NCBI GenBank assembly: GCA_946800325.1
Contig: OX326957.1
Coordinates: forward strand, 63,183,570 to 63,247,569
From: Luzula sylvatica
Lineage: Eukaryota; Streptophyta; Magnoliopsida; Poales; Juncaceae
Reading direction: 5' to 3'
Length of the DNA: 64,000 nucleotides
In this document: positions 46,585 to 59,600 of the stretch, in pieces
Layout of the letters: each line of letters starts with the position of its first letter
How positions within the stretch are numbered: the stretch's first letter is position 1
Translations under genes and position numbers: made by a program
Notes under the pieces: model-generated
Databases searched by the model: none
What the model was told of the DNA's origin: nothing
Seen by the model: only the letters and a program-made list of their open reading frames with translations

Positions 46585-47583
46585 AAAAAAATTATGTTCT
46601 TTAAATTTGTAGTGATATTATTTCTTCTTAATAAAAAGATTATAAAAAAATTATAGTATTATATATGAAAAAAAATTGATGATTTGGACAAATCAAGTTT
46701 TTCATTTAATCATCGAGTCTCTAGTCGATATCCAATTCGGCATGTCTCGACTTCCGACATTTACAATATTGCTTCCTGACTTAACGGCGCGAGAGGTTAA
46801 GCTTGCAAAACATTCTTTTTCTTTTTTTGAGAAAAAAGATTGTTAAACATTTATAGTTTTACAATTTTGTCCTTCAAATCCTTAACGAAATGAAAATATA
46901 CTCTTTATTATGTATTTATAACTTACGGATAAAAAATAACATGCCAGTAAATATTATATTTCTACATAAATTAAGTACTAGAAAAAAAAAATTTCTTTTG
47001 TTGAAAAATAAATCTCAAATATTATAACATGCCGAAGGATATCGAAGCGAGTTCGTTTCGGTAGATCATTAAGTTCCATTAAAAATATATGAAAGTTATT
47101 TCTTATTTGTTGTAACTCATGCATATGATTAAGTTTCTGTTCTTTTATATTTGTTATACCTTTATATATGTTATTATATTAAATGTTCATGTTCATTATA
47201 TAATACTATACATCTGTAATATATTTATATATATGTGTTTCATATATCTTTTATACATTTTTATTGTACAATTTACACATTAATATTGATAAAATACATT
47301 GAAGGCTAGCTATATAACTGTTCGCCCAAGATTTTGGGAGGACCAATATTTAAGCCATAAATGTCTAGTCGAAGACCAAAACGTAAGAAACAATTGACGT
47401 TTCCAGTGGATGGACGTCTAACGGAAAGTGTCAAAATGAGATTTTTTATGTTAAAGAATAATTATTCGATGTCCACATTAATTTGCCTCTACTATTTATG
47501 AGATATGTTTAAATGTTTCCAGTACTAACAATTTCTCGAGGTCCACAATATATATATCTTGTATTGAGTCCTTGACTTTTATT
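46585..47583. other. Duplicated intergenic DNA, copy 2
   Basis: Aligns to about 6130-6980, then through a short TA run to 8660. No gene. Confidence 0.5.
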
Positions 47584-47975
47584 TTTGGAGCATTTGTGCA
47601 TATAATTGGATTGGAAATTCGAAAAATAATCTAAATTTTGTAAAATATTCCAAAAATAATCTGAAACGAGTTTTAAAAATCCGGTGCTACCTGATTTTAA
47701 AATCTCGATCAATCAAATTAATTAACAAACCACGATTAGTCATTCTTTCTTTTCTGATAAAAAATACCGGGTTTATAAATTCCGTTGGAATTTTCAACTG
47801 AAAAACTAATATTTTTTCTCAAATTTTATTATAATATGCTCTATGTTCTAAGCTAATATATTTAATTAATACGATAACTAGCAAATGTTAACTATTAATT
47901 TAATACGTAATTAACATTAGTTCAAATTCATAAATTTGAATCAATATTAATGAATTTTTAATGATATATGCTAAT

Positions 47976-48225
47976 CAATGTCTTAAATAGCGTGTAGCGG
48001 CACGCATCGTTTTTGACGTTTGATTTAGCGGTTAGCGTTAGCGGGCGATATAGCGCCGCTTCACCATCGCAGCGGAGTTTGATCAAAATTATTATTTTTA
48101 TAATACTAAATATGCATATAAATATAATTTAGCGGCCCAATATTACAAACAAAATTATATCAAATGCTTATTTATATCAACCTCACAAACTAACATAAAT
48201 TAAAAATTCATCTCTAAGAAAAATA

Positions 48226-48310
<85 letters not shown>

Positions 48311-48583
48311 TTTATTTTATTATTATGTTGTTGTAAATATAATAATGCTAATAATAGTTGTTGTTGATCTTATTCTTCCTATAATAATAATAATAATTAA
48401 TATTATTATTATTATTGTTATTTAATAACAATAATAATATTAATTATTATTATTATTTAGTACACATAATAATAATAACAAAAATAATAATTATTATTAT
48501 TATTATTTATTATTACTATTATTTAATAACAATTATTATTATTGTGTAATGATAATAATGATTATTATTATTGTTATTATTAT

Positions 48584-48637
<54 letters not shown>

Positions 48638-48661
48638 GTAATAATAATAATAATAATAATA

Positions 48662-48730
<69 letters not shown>

Positions 48731-48819
48731 TGTACTATTACTATTATTATTACTATTATTATTTTATTTTATTTTTATTATTACTATTGTTATTATTAGA
48801 TTTAACATTATTATGATTT

Positions 48820-48893
<74 letters not shown>

Positions 48894-49076
48894 CAACAAC
48901 AACAACAATAATAATAATCACGCTATAGCGCCGCTACGGCCGCTATATTTGAATGATTCATGCTATAGCAGTCCGCTATAGCGTTGCAGCGGAACAAAAC
49001 GCTACAGAGCCAAATTCCGAAGCGATGCAACATTTACCTTCTAAAATCCGCTATAGCGCCGCTATTTAAAACACTG
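47976..49076. mobile_element. hAT-type non-autonomous element inside the foldback arm
   Basis: Left end CAATGTCTTAAATAGCG pairs with right end CGCTATTTAAAACACTG. Flanking 8-bp duplications ATGCTAAT and GTGCTAAT differ at one base, which fits hAT. Subterminal GCTATAGCG/AGCGG words are numerous. The centre is taken up by trinucleotide repeats. The right arm of the foldback shows the uninterrupted sequence. Confidence 0.78.
48229..48905. repeat. Compound (ATT)n / (TAA)n microsatellite
   Basis: Roughly 670 bp of ATT-type units that switch several times to the complementary TAA orientation (48,229-48,315 ATT; 48,585-48,660 TAA; 48,661-48,730 ATT; 48,820-48,905 TAA/CAA). This creates self-complementary blocks. 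Long Ile/Asn/Tyr-only frames here are artefacts. Confidence 0.95.
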
Positions 49077-49197
49077 GTGCTAATTATCACGTTAACTAAA
49101 TGCAAATAGTACAAATATGGAAAATACGACGGGTACATTTTGGAGTAAAATAAAATTTTATATTTTTTTCACGCGTGAACAGTAAAGCTGATATTGA

Positions 49198-49202
49198 AAA
49201 AA

Positions 49203-49276
<74 letters not shown>

Positions 49277-49284
49277 TTTTTTTT
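49198..49284. repeat. Poly-A / (TA)n / poly-T palindrome
   Basis: About 22 A, about 19 TA units and about 25 T: a perfect or near-perfect palindrome at the centre of the foldback. Confidence 0.9.
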
Positions 49285-49765
49285 ACTCCAAAATATACTC
49301 GTCGTATTCTCCATATATGTACTATTGCATTTAATTAACGTGATAATTAGAACATATCATCAAAAATTCATTAATATTGATTGAAATTTATGAATTCGAA
49401 CTAATTTTAATTATGTTTTAAATTGATAACTAGCATGTGCTAGTTATCATGTTAATTAAATCTATTAACTTAGAACATAGAGCATGTTACGGTAAAATTT
49501 GGGGAAAAATATCAATTTTTCAATTGAAAATTCTAACAAGATTTATAAACCCGGTCTTTTTATCAGAAAAGAAAAGAAAGAATGACTAATTTGGTTTGTT
49601 AATTAATTTGATTGATCAAGATTTTAAAATCCGGTACCACCGAGTTTTTAAAATCCGTTTCAGATTATTTTTGGAATATTTTCAAAATTCGAATTATTTT
49701 TCGAATTCCTAATCCAAACAGGTTCACATGCAAAAATTCTCCTTTATTTTTTATAGGGCTCATAT

Positions 49766-51281
49766 ATGGAACCACCCAGATCCACCACGCCATCCTCGAT
49801 GTGGGGGGGCCATTTCCCATCTCCCAAAATTGCACCAAAAAATGTATTAACCGTTAATTAAAATTAGTAATTTTGATACAATTGTATTAACCGGTAATTA
49901 ACTTTGAATTAACTGTTAATTAAAATTTGAATTAACAAACAATCGAAAATGTGGGGTGCAATTTGGGGAGATTTATTGGTGCAAAACCCATGTTTTGTAC
50001 GGATCGAGGATGGAATTGGATGTTTGAGGGGTCAAGTAAAATTACCCTTTTTTATATATGTTTTATCATATACACACGATGATACTACACGCCTACTATG
50101 GAGTATGGACAATACAATTATATGTTTACTATGTCCTTTTTACACGGTACAGTTTTGTCCTTGCTTATAAATATTGTTATTCCCTTATTTTTCCGTCACA
50201 TTCTCTATATTATCAATTAACAATTAATTGTTGATTAATTAACATGATAATTAACAAAAAAAATTCCATTAACTGTTAATTGATATTGGTTAAGAATTGC
50301 TAATACATATTACTTTAATTATATATCAATTATATATTAATTGTTAAATGATTGTTCTTTTGTTAATTATTTGGATGATTTATCGTTAATGAGTGATAAA
50401 AAAAAATGTGGTGGGAAACGAGGGCACATTAAATAGCCTCTTTTCTTAAAGATGTCATATATGGTGCCCCTCAAATTCTCTCCAACATTATTTATATCAT
50501 CAATTAACATGTTAATTAACAAAAAAATATTTCATTAACGGTTAATTGATATATAATTAAGATACATATGAATTAACAAGTCTTAATCAATATCAATTAA
50601 TTGTGAATGAATTTTTTTGTTAATTATCATGTTAATTAATTATTAATTGGTAATACAGAGGATGGTAGGAGGAATTTGAGGGCCATCATATAATTATATT
50701 TTCTTAAATATGCATGAATGTGTCGACAAAAAGAAGTTGCAACGTTCCCTTCGACTACAACATAAAGTGATCTTGTCATATAACAAAATGAGCATAAAGT
50801 AATAATGTTCTTTTATATACTTTAACGTACCCATTGAATCTAAACATATATCTAAATAAAACGATTAAATAAATTGTCAATTAAGTTGTTCAATGGTCTA
50901 TACACGTATTTATTGTATTATTATTTATATTAAGATATCGACTTTTTATCCGTTTGTATTATTAGAAGGGAAATTTTTTCTTTTCCCCCACAACTCCCCT
51001 ATCTCTCATCTTTTATATGTATTTTGAGGAGGGATAATGAGGATAATTAGCAACCAAATTAACACACAAAAATCGAATTAATTATTAATTTCAACGTATT
51101 AATAAAAATACATGCTAATTAATTATTACTCCATTTTTACATATAAATTTTACGTTAATTTGGTATTAATTAAATTATTAATTAATTCTTAATCATTAAC
51201 ATCATGATATGTCAAAAATAAAAATGATGTGTTAGGGTTAGGGAGACATAATAAATTACCTCTTACTAAAAACCACCTAGA
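49766..51281. other. Intergenic DNA, partly duplicated
   Basis: 49,766-50,047 is specific to this copy (short TTAACCG-type repeats). 50,048-51,110 aligns to 8660-9890. 51,110-51,281 is absent from copy 1, where a truncated hAT element occupies the place. No gene. Confidence 0.45.
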
Positions 51282-52650
51282 AGGTAAGAATATATTATAA
51301 CATATCCAAACATGGGAGCTAATTGCTTGCAAGATAAAGCTAAAGGTTTAAAAGTTGACTAACGATGATATATCATGAACCAAACCAGCCATGTCTACAC
51401 TCTGCATTCAGAAACATACTTTTTGTATATGTTATGATATATATTCTCATATTATTATACTCATCAGAGCCATGAATGTAATAATGCCCCAAGTAATAAG
51501 CTGGCACACACATTCATTCGATTTGACTTTGAGTAATGCTGAAAGTGAAGACACTTGGCATGCACAGTCCTGAGACACTGTTGACTTATATTTTCATACC
51601 TGATTGATTGCTTGCTACTTGATAGCTTTTACTGTGCCAGTTATGTTTGGTGGTTAACAGTAATTTCGTAGCAGGTGGGAGATATGAGATCTTGAAGTCG
51701 TACCTAATATCTTGATATAAAAACCGATTATCATAGAAACAAACATTTAATGAATATTAAAAGGATAATATGTTCCTTTTTTTAATAGTTGAAAGTAAAG
51801 TATTCTGTTAACCAGAAGAAACTTATTTGTTGTTTTGGTCCACCTAACACAAAAATGGTCTAATCATATATTTGGTACGAGCTGCAAAAGCTTAGTTGTT
51901 AAACTAACCCTAATAAGAAAGATAGTTTGGTCACAAGTTGAAATCTGAGAGAGGCTTCACTGTAAGTCTCAAAGTATTTGGTTAAGAGGTCATATAATGT
52001 ACCCCCAATTTCCCCACAACATTATTTATATTCCTAATTAATGGTTAATTAGCATGATAATTAATCAAGTGACATTCCATTAACAATTAATTAATATATA
52101 ATTAAAATACATATATATTAACAATTTTTAATTAATATCAATTAATCATTAATCGGATATTCTTTTGTTAATGATTATGTTAATTAATCATTCATATGAT
52201 ATAGAAAATGTGGTTGGGGAAACGAGGGGATACGGCATAATTATCCTTTGGTTAACTGCCTCGTTGACGTATTTGTGTTAATGGGACCCTAAGTAACTAA
52301 TAAGCCATCAGTTATGACTTCATACGTGTTTTACTAGTTAATTAATAACTATCATTATTTGTCACAGGTCCCATTTCTGCAACGTCTCAACAATAACAAC
52401 TTACCTTATATTAGTGACCAGCCATTGTCATAATATAAATTAGAGGGCATTTATATATATGGTGCCCCCAAAAATGAAAATAAGGTGTTTTTTTACCCAA
52501 TTGACCCACACTGAGCGTTGAATTTCTGAGCATACAATAGTGATTCAAGGAAGTTCTACAAAACGTTATCAAATGTCTTTTCGAATTCTCCTTTAACGAG
52601 AATCGGGGGAATCTTTTTTTTGTGGACACAAGTAAATGAAAGAAATAATG
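51282..52650. other. Right part of duplication copy 2
   Basis: 51,282-52,110 matches 10,342-11,136. 52,111-52,565 has no partner. 52,566-52,650 matches 13,155-13,250. No gene. Confidence 0.5.
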
Positions 52651-53001
52651 TTTTGGATTAAACTCTTTAGCTTGTATGTGAATAATTATATCCGTTATTA
52701 TTTATATTTATGTTGATATGATATTATACATAATTAATGTTCCTTTAGTAATGTGTTGGGTATTTAACTTATTAAGAATATTTATACAATCATGAATTGT
52801 ATAACTAATTCGTAGATCATCATAACACATGATTATGATAGTAAAATTGTAAGATGGAACTTAATATAATTCTAAAGAGTCACTGGTCATGTATAGGATG
52901 TTTATGGCGATAGACATGTCTAAGATAATAAACTATATATGTACACTAGCATATTCACATATGAGATGATCACGTTTTACTGATCATGGACATGAAGATG
53001 C
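52651..53001 (+). other. Copia 3' non-coding fragment, plus orientation
   Basis: Words such as TGTACACTAGCATATTCACA and GAGATGATCACGTTTT match the non-coding region at 21,850-21,900 in the same orientation, while the pol next to it (from 53,329) reads on the minus strand. It is therefore an inverted junction fragment. Confidence 0.5.
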
Positions 53002-53328
53002 CACACACACACACACACACACACACACGCGCACACGCACCCACACACGCACACACGCACACGCACACGCGCACGCGCGCGTTCACGCACGCACACCCAC
53101 ACGCGCACGCGCACGCACGCACACACACGTGCACGCGCACGCACGCACACGCACGCGCACGCACACACACACGCACACGCGCACACACACACGCACACAC
53201 GCGCGCACACACACACACGCACACGCACGCGCACGCACACACACGCACACGCGCGCACACGCACACGCACACACACGCACACGCACACGCGCGCGCGCAC
53301 ACACACGCACACACACACACACACACGC
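53002..53328. repeat. (CA)n/(CG)n alternating purine-pyrimidine tract
   Basis: About 327 bp of almost pure CA with many CG steps, such as CGCGCGCG near 53,290. It begins inside the copia RT frame (after RFNMQD) on one side and the inverted fragment on the other. Any open frame here is low-complexity. Confidence 0.95.
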
Positions 53329-53493
53329 AATCTTGCATATTGAACCTCTTCAATACCTTGTCAATGTATGTACTTTGACTCAGACCTAGAAGCTTCCTTG
53401 ATCTATCTCTATAGATCTTTACGCCTAATATATAAGCTGCTTCTCCTAGGTCTTTCATTGCAAATTGATTCCCCAAATATTTCTTAACACTTA
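53329..53493 (-). pseudogene. Copia RT C-terminal piece
   Basis: Reads KKYLGNQFAMKDLGEAAYIL and [19 protein letters not shown], continuing the RT interrupted at 54,921. Lost beyond this point in the CA tract. Confidence 0.8.
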
Positions 53494-54917
53494 GGGGGTG
53501 TTTGGTTGAAGTTTTTGATTTGGAATGCCTTGGAATACTCTATTATGGATTTCATTCCCATGTTTGGTTTACACGCTCGGTAATAAAGTAATGACATACT
53601 CCATTCCCTTGGGAATATTTGATGGAAATATGATTACCACCAAAATTGGTGGCTTTTCTCCATTCCCATGAGGAGGGAATACATTTTATTTAATTTTCAA
53701 AAATAAATATCTCAATGTTTCTATAAATAAACTCATTTTTACATTTTTAGAGTATGTCAAGTGTTGGGAATTCATCCCGTCCCCGGACCCGCGCAGCGGA
53801 TATGAAGGCCCGGTCCGGTTCCCAAAATCCAAGATCACGCCATGACTTCGAGGGTACGATGCAATAGAAGGATAGACGATTACCAGCGTGAAATTGATCA
53901 CGCGCGACGGGTTGATCGCTCGCATCCTTTCCTTCTCTGGTGTCACGTTGGTGACTAGTCCGTGCGTCCCATACCACACGTCTCCCACCGTCTTGACACG
54001 CCTCCGGTTGTCTTTCGTGCGTCCCACGTCCACAATCTTCCACAGCCAACAGTTTTGCTCCTTCGGTTTGATCACAATCGAAGAGCCACAAGTGTCGCTC
54101 CTCTACTTGTATCCACCGTGAGTCAGAGTTCGTCGGTCGCGGGTGCAACTGCCTAGACGCTGCACCGGCGAACTTGCTTGATTAGATCGATTCTCTACAC
54201 CGAGAAAAACTCTTTTGCTCTTAGAAAGAAGACTCTCAATATTCTGGATTAATCTTATTAATTCCACAGGTTTGACTGAATGAATTAGTTGGAGAGAGAG
54301 AGAGAGAGAGAGAGAAACATCCTATTTATATCACATAGGATAAGGATGGGCCAAAAAATATGTATATCTCATATACACATTTTCAGACAGAAAAATGCAG
54401 ACACCCTTTCAGCATTCTGTTGAAACGAAAATATTAAATCGTTCCAACCGACTTTAAACCTTCACGAACATTGTAGATAATCTTATTATTTTTCCAACCC
54501 AATTTGGCCTGGCCCAATTGGAGTTCGGATGCGAAAGTTACGGACGTTTTACTAACTGTATGTCAAACTGTCGCACCCTTTCGGTATTCCATTAAAACGA
54601 CACTGATACTTCATTCAAATGAACAATATTTCTACATGAAAGTTCTAGATAATCTCATTATCTATCTAACCCAGTTTGAACCATTCAAATTGGATTTTCC
54701 TACTGAAAGTTATGACCACGAATGTACGCTTACATTCGTTTATCCTTGTGTACACTTTTACGGTTGATCCGAAACTGTATTTCCTTCACCAAGGAATAAT
54801 TAAATGTACCAACCAAACTAGGTATTAGAATATATCATGGAATGAAATGCCTTGACATGAGATTCCTTGGCATACTTCATGCCAAGACATTCTCCAAAGC
54901 ACGAACCAAACGGCCCC
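53494..54917. mobile_element. Tourist/PIF-Harbinger-like MITE, split by a solo LTR
   Basis: Terminal repeats GGGGGTGTTTGGTT and AACCAAACGGCCCC, target duplication TTA (53,491-53,493 and 54,918-54,920). Without the LTR it is about 390 bp, non-coding and rich in GGAATGC/GCATTCC-like words. Removing it restores the copia frame (PML-LSVKKYLG). Confidence 0.82.
53762..54788 (-). mobile_element. Solo LTR inside the MITE
   Basis: Plus-strand ends TGTTGGGAATTC and TTTCCTTCA; same LTR family as 40,416. Flanks TCAAG and CCAAG form a target duplication with one mismatch. An (AG)n run lies near 54,295-54,313. Confidence 0.85.
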
Positions 54918-54920
54918 TTA

Positions 54921-56629
54921 AAAGCATAGGTATATCATTGCCAATGAGCAATATGTCATCCACATAAAGAACTAAGAATACATGTGCACTCCCACTGAAT
55001 TTCTTGTATACACAAGCTTCTTCCACATTCTTGATGAAACCATAATCCTTGATTACTTCATCAAAACGAAGATTCCAACTTCGAGATGCCTGCTTCAAAC
55101 CATAAATATACTTTTGAAGTTTTCATACTTCCTTAGAATTCTTTGGATCGACAAAATCCTCGGGTTGTATCATGTATACATCCTCGTTCAAGTTCCCGTT
55201 AAGGAAAGTAGTTTTGACATCCATTTGCCATATTTCATAGTCATAATATGCTGCTATGGCAAGTAGAATTCTTATAGACTTGAGCATGGCCACTGGTGAA
55301 AACGTTTCATCATAGTCTATACCATGAGTTTGCTTGAAACCTTTCGCCACAAGCCGTGCTTTGTAAGTATGCACCTTACCATCCATGTCTGTTTTCTTCT
55401 TGAAAACCCACTTACACCCAATGGTTTTTAATCCTTCAGGTGGATCAATCAAGTTCCAAACTTGATTGTCATACATGGATTGTATCTCGAGATTCATGGC
55501 ATCTTGCCATTTATGCAAATCTTCACTCATCATAGCCTCTTCGTAGAATGTTGGTTCATCATCTATGGCCAACACCTCGTCATCATTAGTCACGAGAAAT
55601 CCATATCTCTCGGGCTCCTGACGATTCCTACTAGATCTACGTGGTGGTTCTCGTGTCACATTTTCTGATTCTCCAACATTTGGTGAACCTGAAACATCTT
55701 CCATCTCATGTTCATTTCCAGTTTGGGAATCTTGAACTTCTTCAAGATCAACCTTACTCCCACTAGCTCTCTTGGAAATGATCTCCTTCTCTAAGAATAC
55801 TCCATTTCTAGCTACGAAAATCTTATTTTCAGAGGGGAAGTAAAAATAATACCCTTTAGTTTCCTTATGATATCCCACGAATAAACATTTATCCGATTTG
55901 GGTCCAAGCTTATCTGACATTATGCGTTTAACATATGCCTCGCAACCCCAAATCTTCAGAAAAGACAAACTCGGAGTTCTTCATGTCCATATCTCATATG
56001 GAGTCTTTTCTACGGATTTAGATGGAATTCTATTCAGTATGAATGCGGCTGTTTCAATGGCATAACCCCAATACGATTTCGGGAGATCAGTTTGACTCAT
56101 CATTGATCGAACCATGTCCAACAAGGTACGATTTCTCCTCTCGGAAATACCATTCCATTGAGGTGTACTGGGTGGAGTTAATTGTCAAACAATTCCACAA
56201 TCTCTTAGATAGTCATCAAAATCTTGGCTCAAATATTCACCACGTCGATCAGATCGAATGGCCTTTATTTTCTTGCCTAGTTGATTCTCTACTTCATTCT
56301 TAAAATCTTTGAACCTTTCAAACGATTCTGACTTTTGCCTCATTAAGTAGATAAATCCATATCTACTATAGTCATCAGTAAAAGTAATGAAGTATCTATA
56401 ACCTCCTCTGGCTTCCATGCTCATTGGGCCACATACATCAGTATGTATGAGCTCCAACAAATCACTTGATCTTTCTCCAACATTTGAGAAAGGTTTTTTA
56501 GTCATCTTGCCTAATAAACAAGACTCACATGTCTCATATGATCTCATATCAAATGAGTCTAAAAGTCCATCAGTATGGAGTTTAGAAATGCGTTTCTCGT
56601 TTATATGGCCTAAACGACAACGCCAAAAG
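54921..56629 (-). pseudogene. Copia integrase-RT
   Basis: Begins FWRCRLGHINEKRISKLH (GAG-pre-integrase), then CESCLLGKMTKKPFSNVGER. Integrase has HTDVCGPMS and TPQWNGISERRNRT (after a stop near 56,183). Acidic linker; RT has QMDVKTTFLNGNLNEDVYM and LYVDDILLIGND. In-frame stops at about 56,183, 55,970 and 55,121 (a TGA where related copies have Cys). Few disabling mutations suggest a fairly young element. Confidence 0.85.
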
Positions 56630-59600
56630 TGAAGGAAATACAGTTTTGGATCAACGGTAAAATGGTACACATAAGGATAAACGAACGCACGCATTCTTGG
56701 GCATAAATAATATGTATATTAGATGCACATATGTATATTGGATATACATAGTTAAATTGATAAGAAACGGTTTTATTAAGAAAACCAGAAAATCAGTTTA
56801 AACAGTTTTAGTAAAACTGACATAACTTTCAGATAATGACTTCCATTGGAATGGTTCAAATTGGGTTAAATAGATAATAAGATTATCTAGAACTTTCATG
56901 TAGAAATATATTTCATTTGAGCGATGTATCAGTGTCGTTTTAATGGAATACCGAAAGGGTACGACAGTTTGACATATAGTTAGTAAAACCGTCATAACTT
57001 TCGCATCCGAACTCCAATTGGGCTGGGAAAAATTTGGTTGGAAAGATAATGAGATTATCTACAACTTTCGTGAGGTTTTAAGTCGGTTGGAACGATTTAA
57101 CAATTTCATTTCAACAGAATACTGAAAGGGTGTTGATGGTACGAGATTTGATCTTCGTAATCGAATATCATATGCATTCGATAGATAAGTTGATCCCGAA
57201 ATTGCATGAGATGCGATTTAAATTTGAATTGGAGATGCTCGGAGCATCTGAGGAATCCAATGCATATAGGTGCGGGGATGTCCTTGTAATTCAAATGCGG
57301 GATCGAAAGAAATAAATGTCTAAGGGTATTTTGGGAAAATGTTTTCCAAACAGAAAGTTCGGACAAGGAGATGTCCAAACTAATGACTCAAAGAACGGTG
57401 AAATCCGAGGAGGATTAAACCTAGAAGTTGATTGCTTCTTTTGGCATTGCCGTCATGACCATATAAGCGAGATACGCGTATCTAGATTCCATATGATGGA
57501 TTGCTAGAATAAATCGAATTAAATTCGATTGGTTAACGCGATACTTATTTATTAGGCAAGACGACAAAGGGCGTCATTCTCCAAAGGTTGGAGAAAGATC
57601 CAACGAATTATTGGAAATTGCATTAAGATGTAAATGATCCGATAAGTTCCGAGGCAAGAGGAGGCTATCGGTATTTTGTTACGTTTTGCGGGCGATTAAA
57701 GTAGATACGATAATATATATTTAATGCGTGTCGAAACAGAGACTTTTGAAAGGTTCAAAGAGTTTCAAAACGAAATACAAAATCGACTAAGCAAGAAAAT
57801 CAAATCCCTTCGATAGGATCGAGGAGGCGAGTATTTGAGCTATGTACTTCGATAGGATCGAAGAGGCGATATTTGAGTTATAAGTATTGATGATTATTTA
57901 TGATTGTGGAATCGTTTCACGATTATCTTCATTTCGGAACATTGAGATGTATTCGAAAAGAGAAAATGAACGCATGTTAGACATGGTTCGATAAATGATA
58001 AATCAAACGGATTTTCCAAAAATGTTTTGGGGATATGCTCTTGAGACAGCGGCACTAATGAATGGTTGCATATATGATATGGACCATAAACCTTCTAATC
58101 GATATAAAAGACGCCATATGAGATATGGATCGGAATGGTTCCGAAAGTGTGCGATTATCTAGAACTTTCATGTAGAAATATATTTCATTTGAGCGATGTA
58201 TCAGTGTCGTTGTAATGGAATACCGAAAGTGTGCGACAGTTTGACATACAGTTAGTAAAACCGTCATAACTTTCGCATCCGAACTCAAATTGGACTGGGC
58301 AAAATTGGGTTCGAAAGATAATGAGATTATCTACAACTTTTGTGAAGGTTTTAAGTCGGTTGGAACGATTTAACAATTTCTTTTCAACAGAATACTGAAA
58401 GGGTGTGTGAAGTGAAAAGGTGTATAATTGTTATACATACTTTTTGGCCCATCCTTATCCTATGTAGTATATATAGGATATTTCTCTCTCCTCCATTCAG
58501 TCAATTGAATTTCCAATCCAGAAAATTCACTTTATCAAAGAGTTGAAAGAATGCGATGAGAAAGAGAGAAAGAGAAAAGGAGTTTTCTCGGATTAGAGAA
58601 TCAAACGCGATCATACAAGTTCGCCGGCGCATCGTCTAGGCAGATGCTGTTGGGAATTCTTTCCTTCTCCGGACCCGCGCAGCGGATATGTAGACCCGGT
58701 CCGGTTCCCTTAATCCAAGATCACGCCATGACTTCGAAGGGTACGATGCAAATAAGAAGATTAGATTCATACCAGTGCAAAATTGATTGAACACGACGGG
58801 TTGATTACTAGTCTTCTTGCTCCTGTCACGTTGGTGACAATCCGCGCGTCCCACACCACGCGTCTTTCACCGCTCGTTGACCGTCCTCTTTCTCCTTCGG
58901 GTTGATCACAACCGAAGAGCCACAAGTGTCGCTCCTCTACTTGTATCCACCATGGGTCGGAGTTCGTCTGTCGCGGGTGCAACTGCCTAGACGCTACACC
59001 GGCGAACTTGCTTGATCGATTGATTCTCTATACCGGAAAACTTCTTTTCTCGGTTCTCTCTCTTTATAATTCTAAAATATTCTGAATAATCCGAATGATT
59101 GGACTGAATCAAGCATTTTTTGATGAGAGAGAATTATCCTATTTATATCACATAGGATTAGGATGGGCCAGAAGACATGTATATCCAATATACACTCTTT
59201 CACACAGAAAGTTGCATGAACCTGTTCAGTATTCTGTCCACAAGAAATTGGTAAATTCCTCTGACAGAAAATCATCCTACACGAAAGGTGTAGATAATAT
59301 TATTATCTATCCAATCCAATTTGTACTGGCCCAATTGGAGGTCGTATGCAAAAGTTATGACTGTTTTACTAACTGTATGTCATACTGTTGCACCCTTTCG
59401 GTATTTCATAGAAACGACACTGATACTTCGTTCATATGAAATATATTTCTATATGAAGGTTGTAGATAATCTTATTATCTATCTAACACAATTTGAACCA
59501 TTCAAATTGGATTTTCCTACTGAAAGATATGACCACGAATTTACGCTTACATTCGTTTATCCTTGTGTACACTTTTACGGTTGATCCGAAACTGTATTTC

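Larger units (their letters stand above)
47584..49765. mobile_element. Large foldback element (about 0.5-kb inverted arms)
   Basis: The left arm (47,587-47,975 plus 49,085-49,171) is the inverted complement of the right arm (about 49,285-49,745), aligned almost throughout; examples are TTTGGAGTAAAA at the inner end and ATTCGAAAAATAAT at the outer end. The centre is poly-A, (TA)n, poly-T. Copy 1 lacks it at the matching site (about 8675), so it was gained after the duplication. It is non-coding. Transcribed, it would fold into a long hairpin. Confidence 0.8.

Noticed and set aside
48542..48816. Open frames of poly-Ile, poly-Asn, poly-Tyr
   Set aside because: Products of ATT/TAA repeats.
52970..53476. 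Long Cys-Val / His-Thr frames
   Set aside because: The CA/CG tract read in frame; only the first 49 residues are genuine copia RT.
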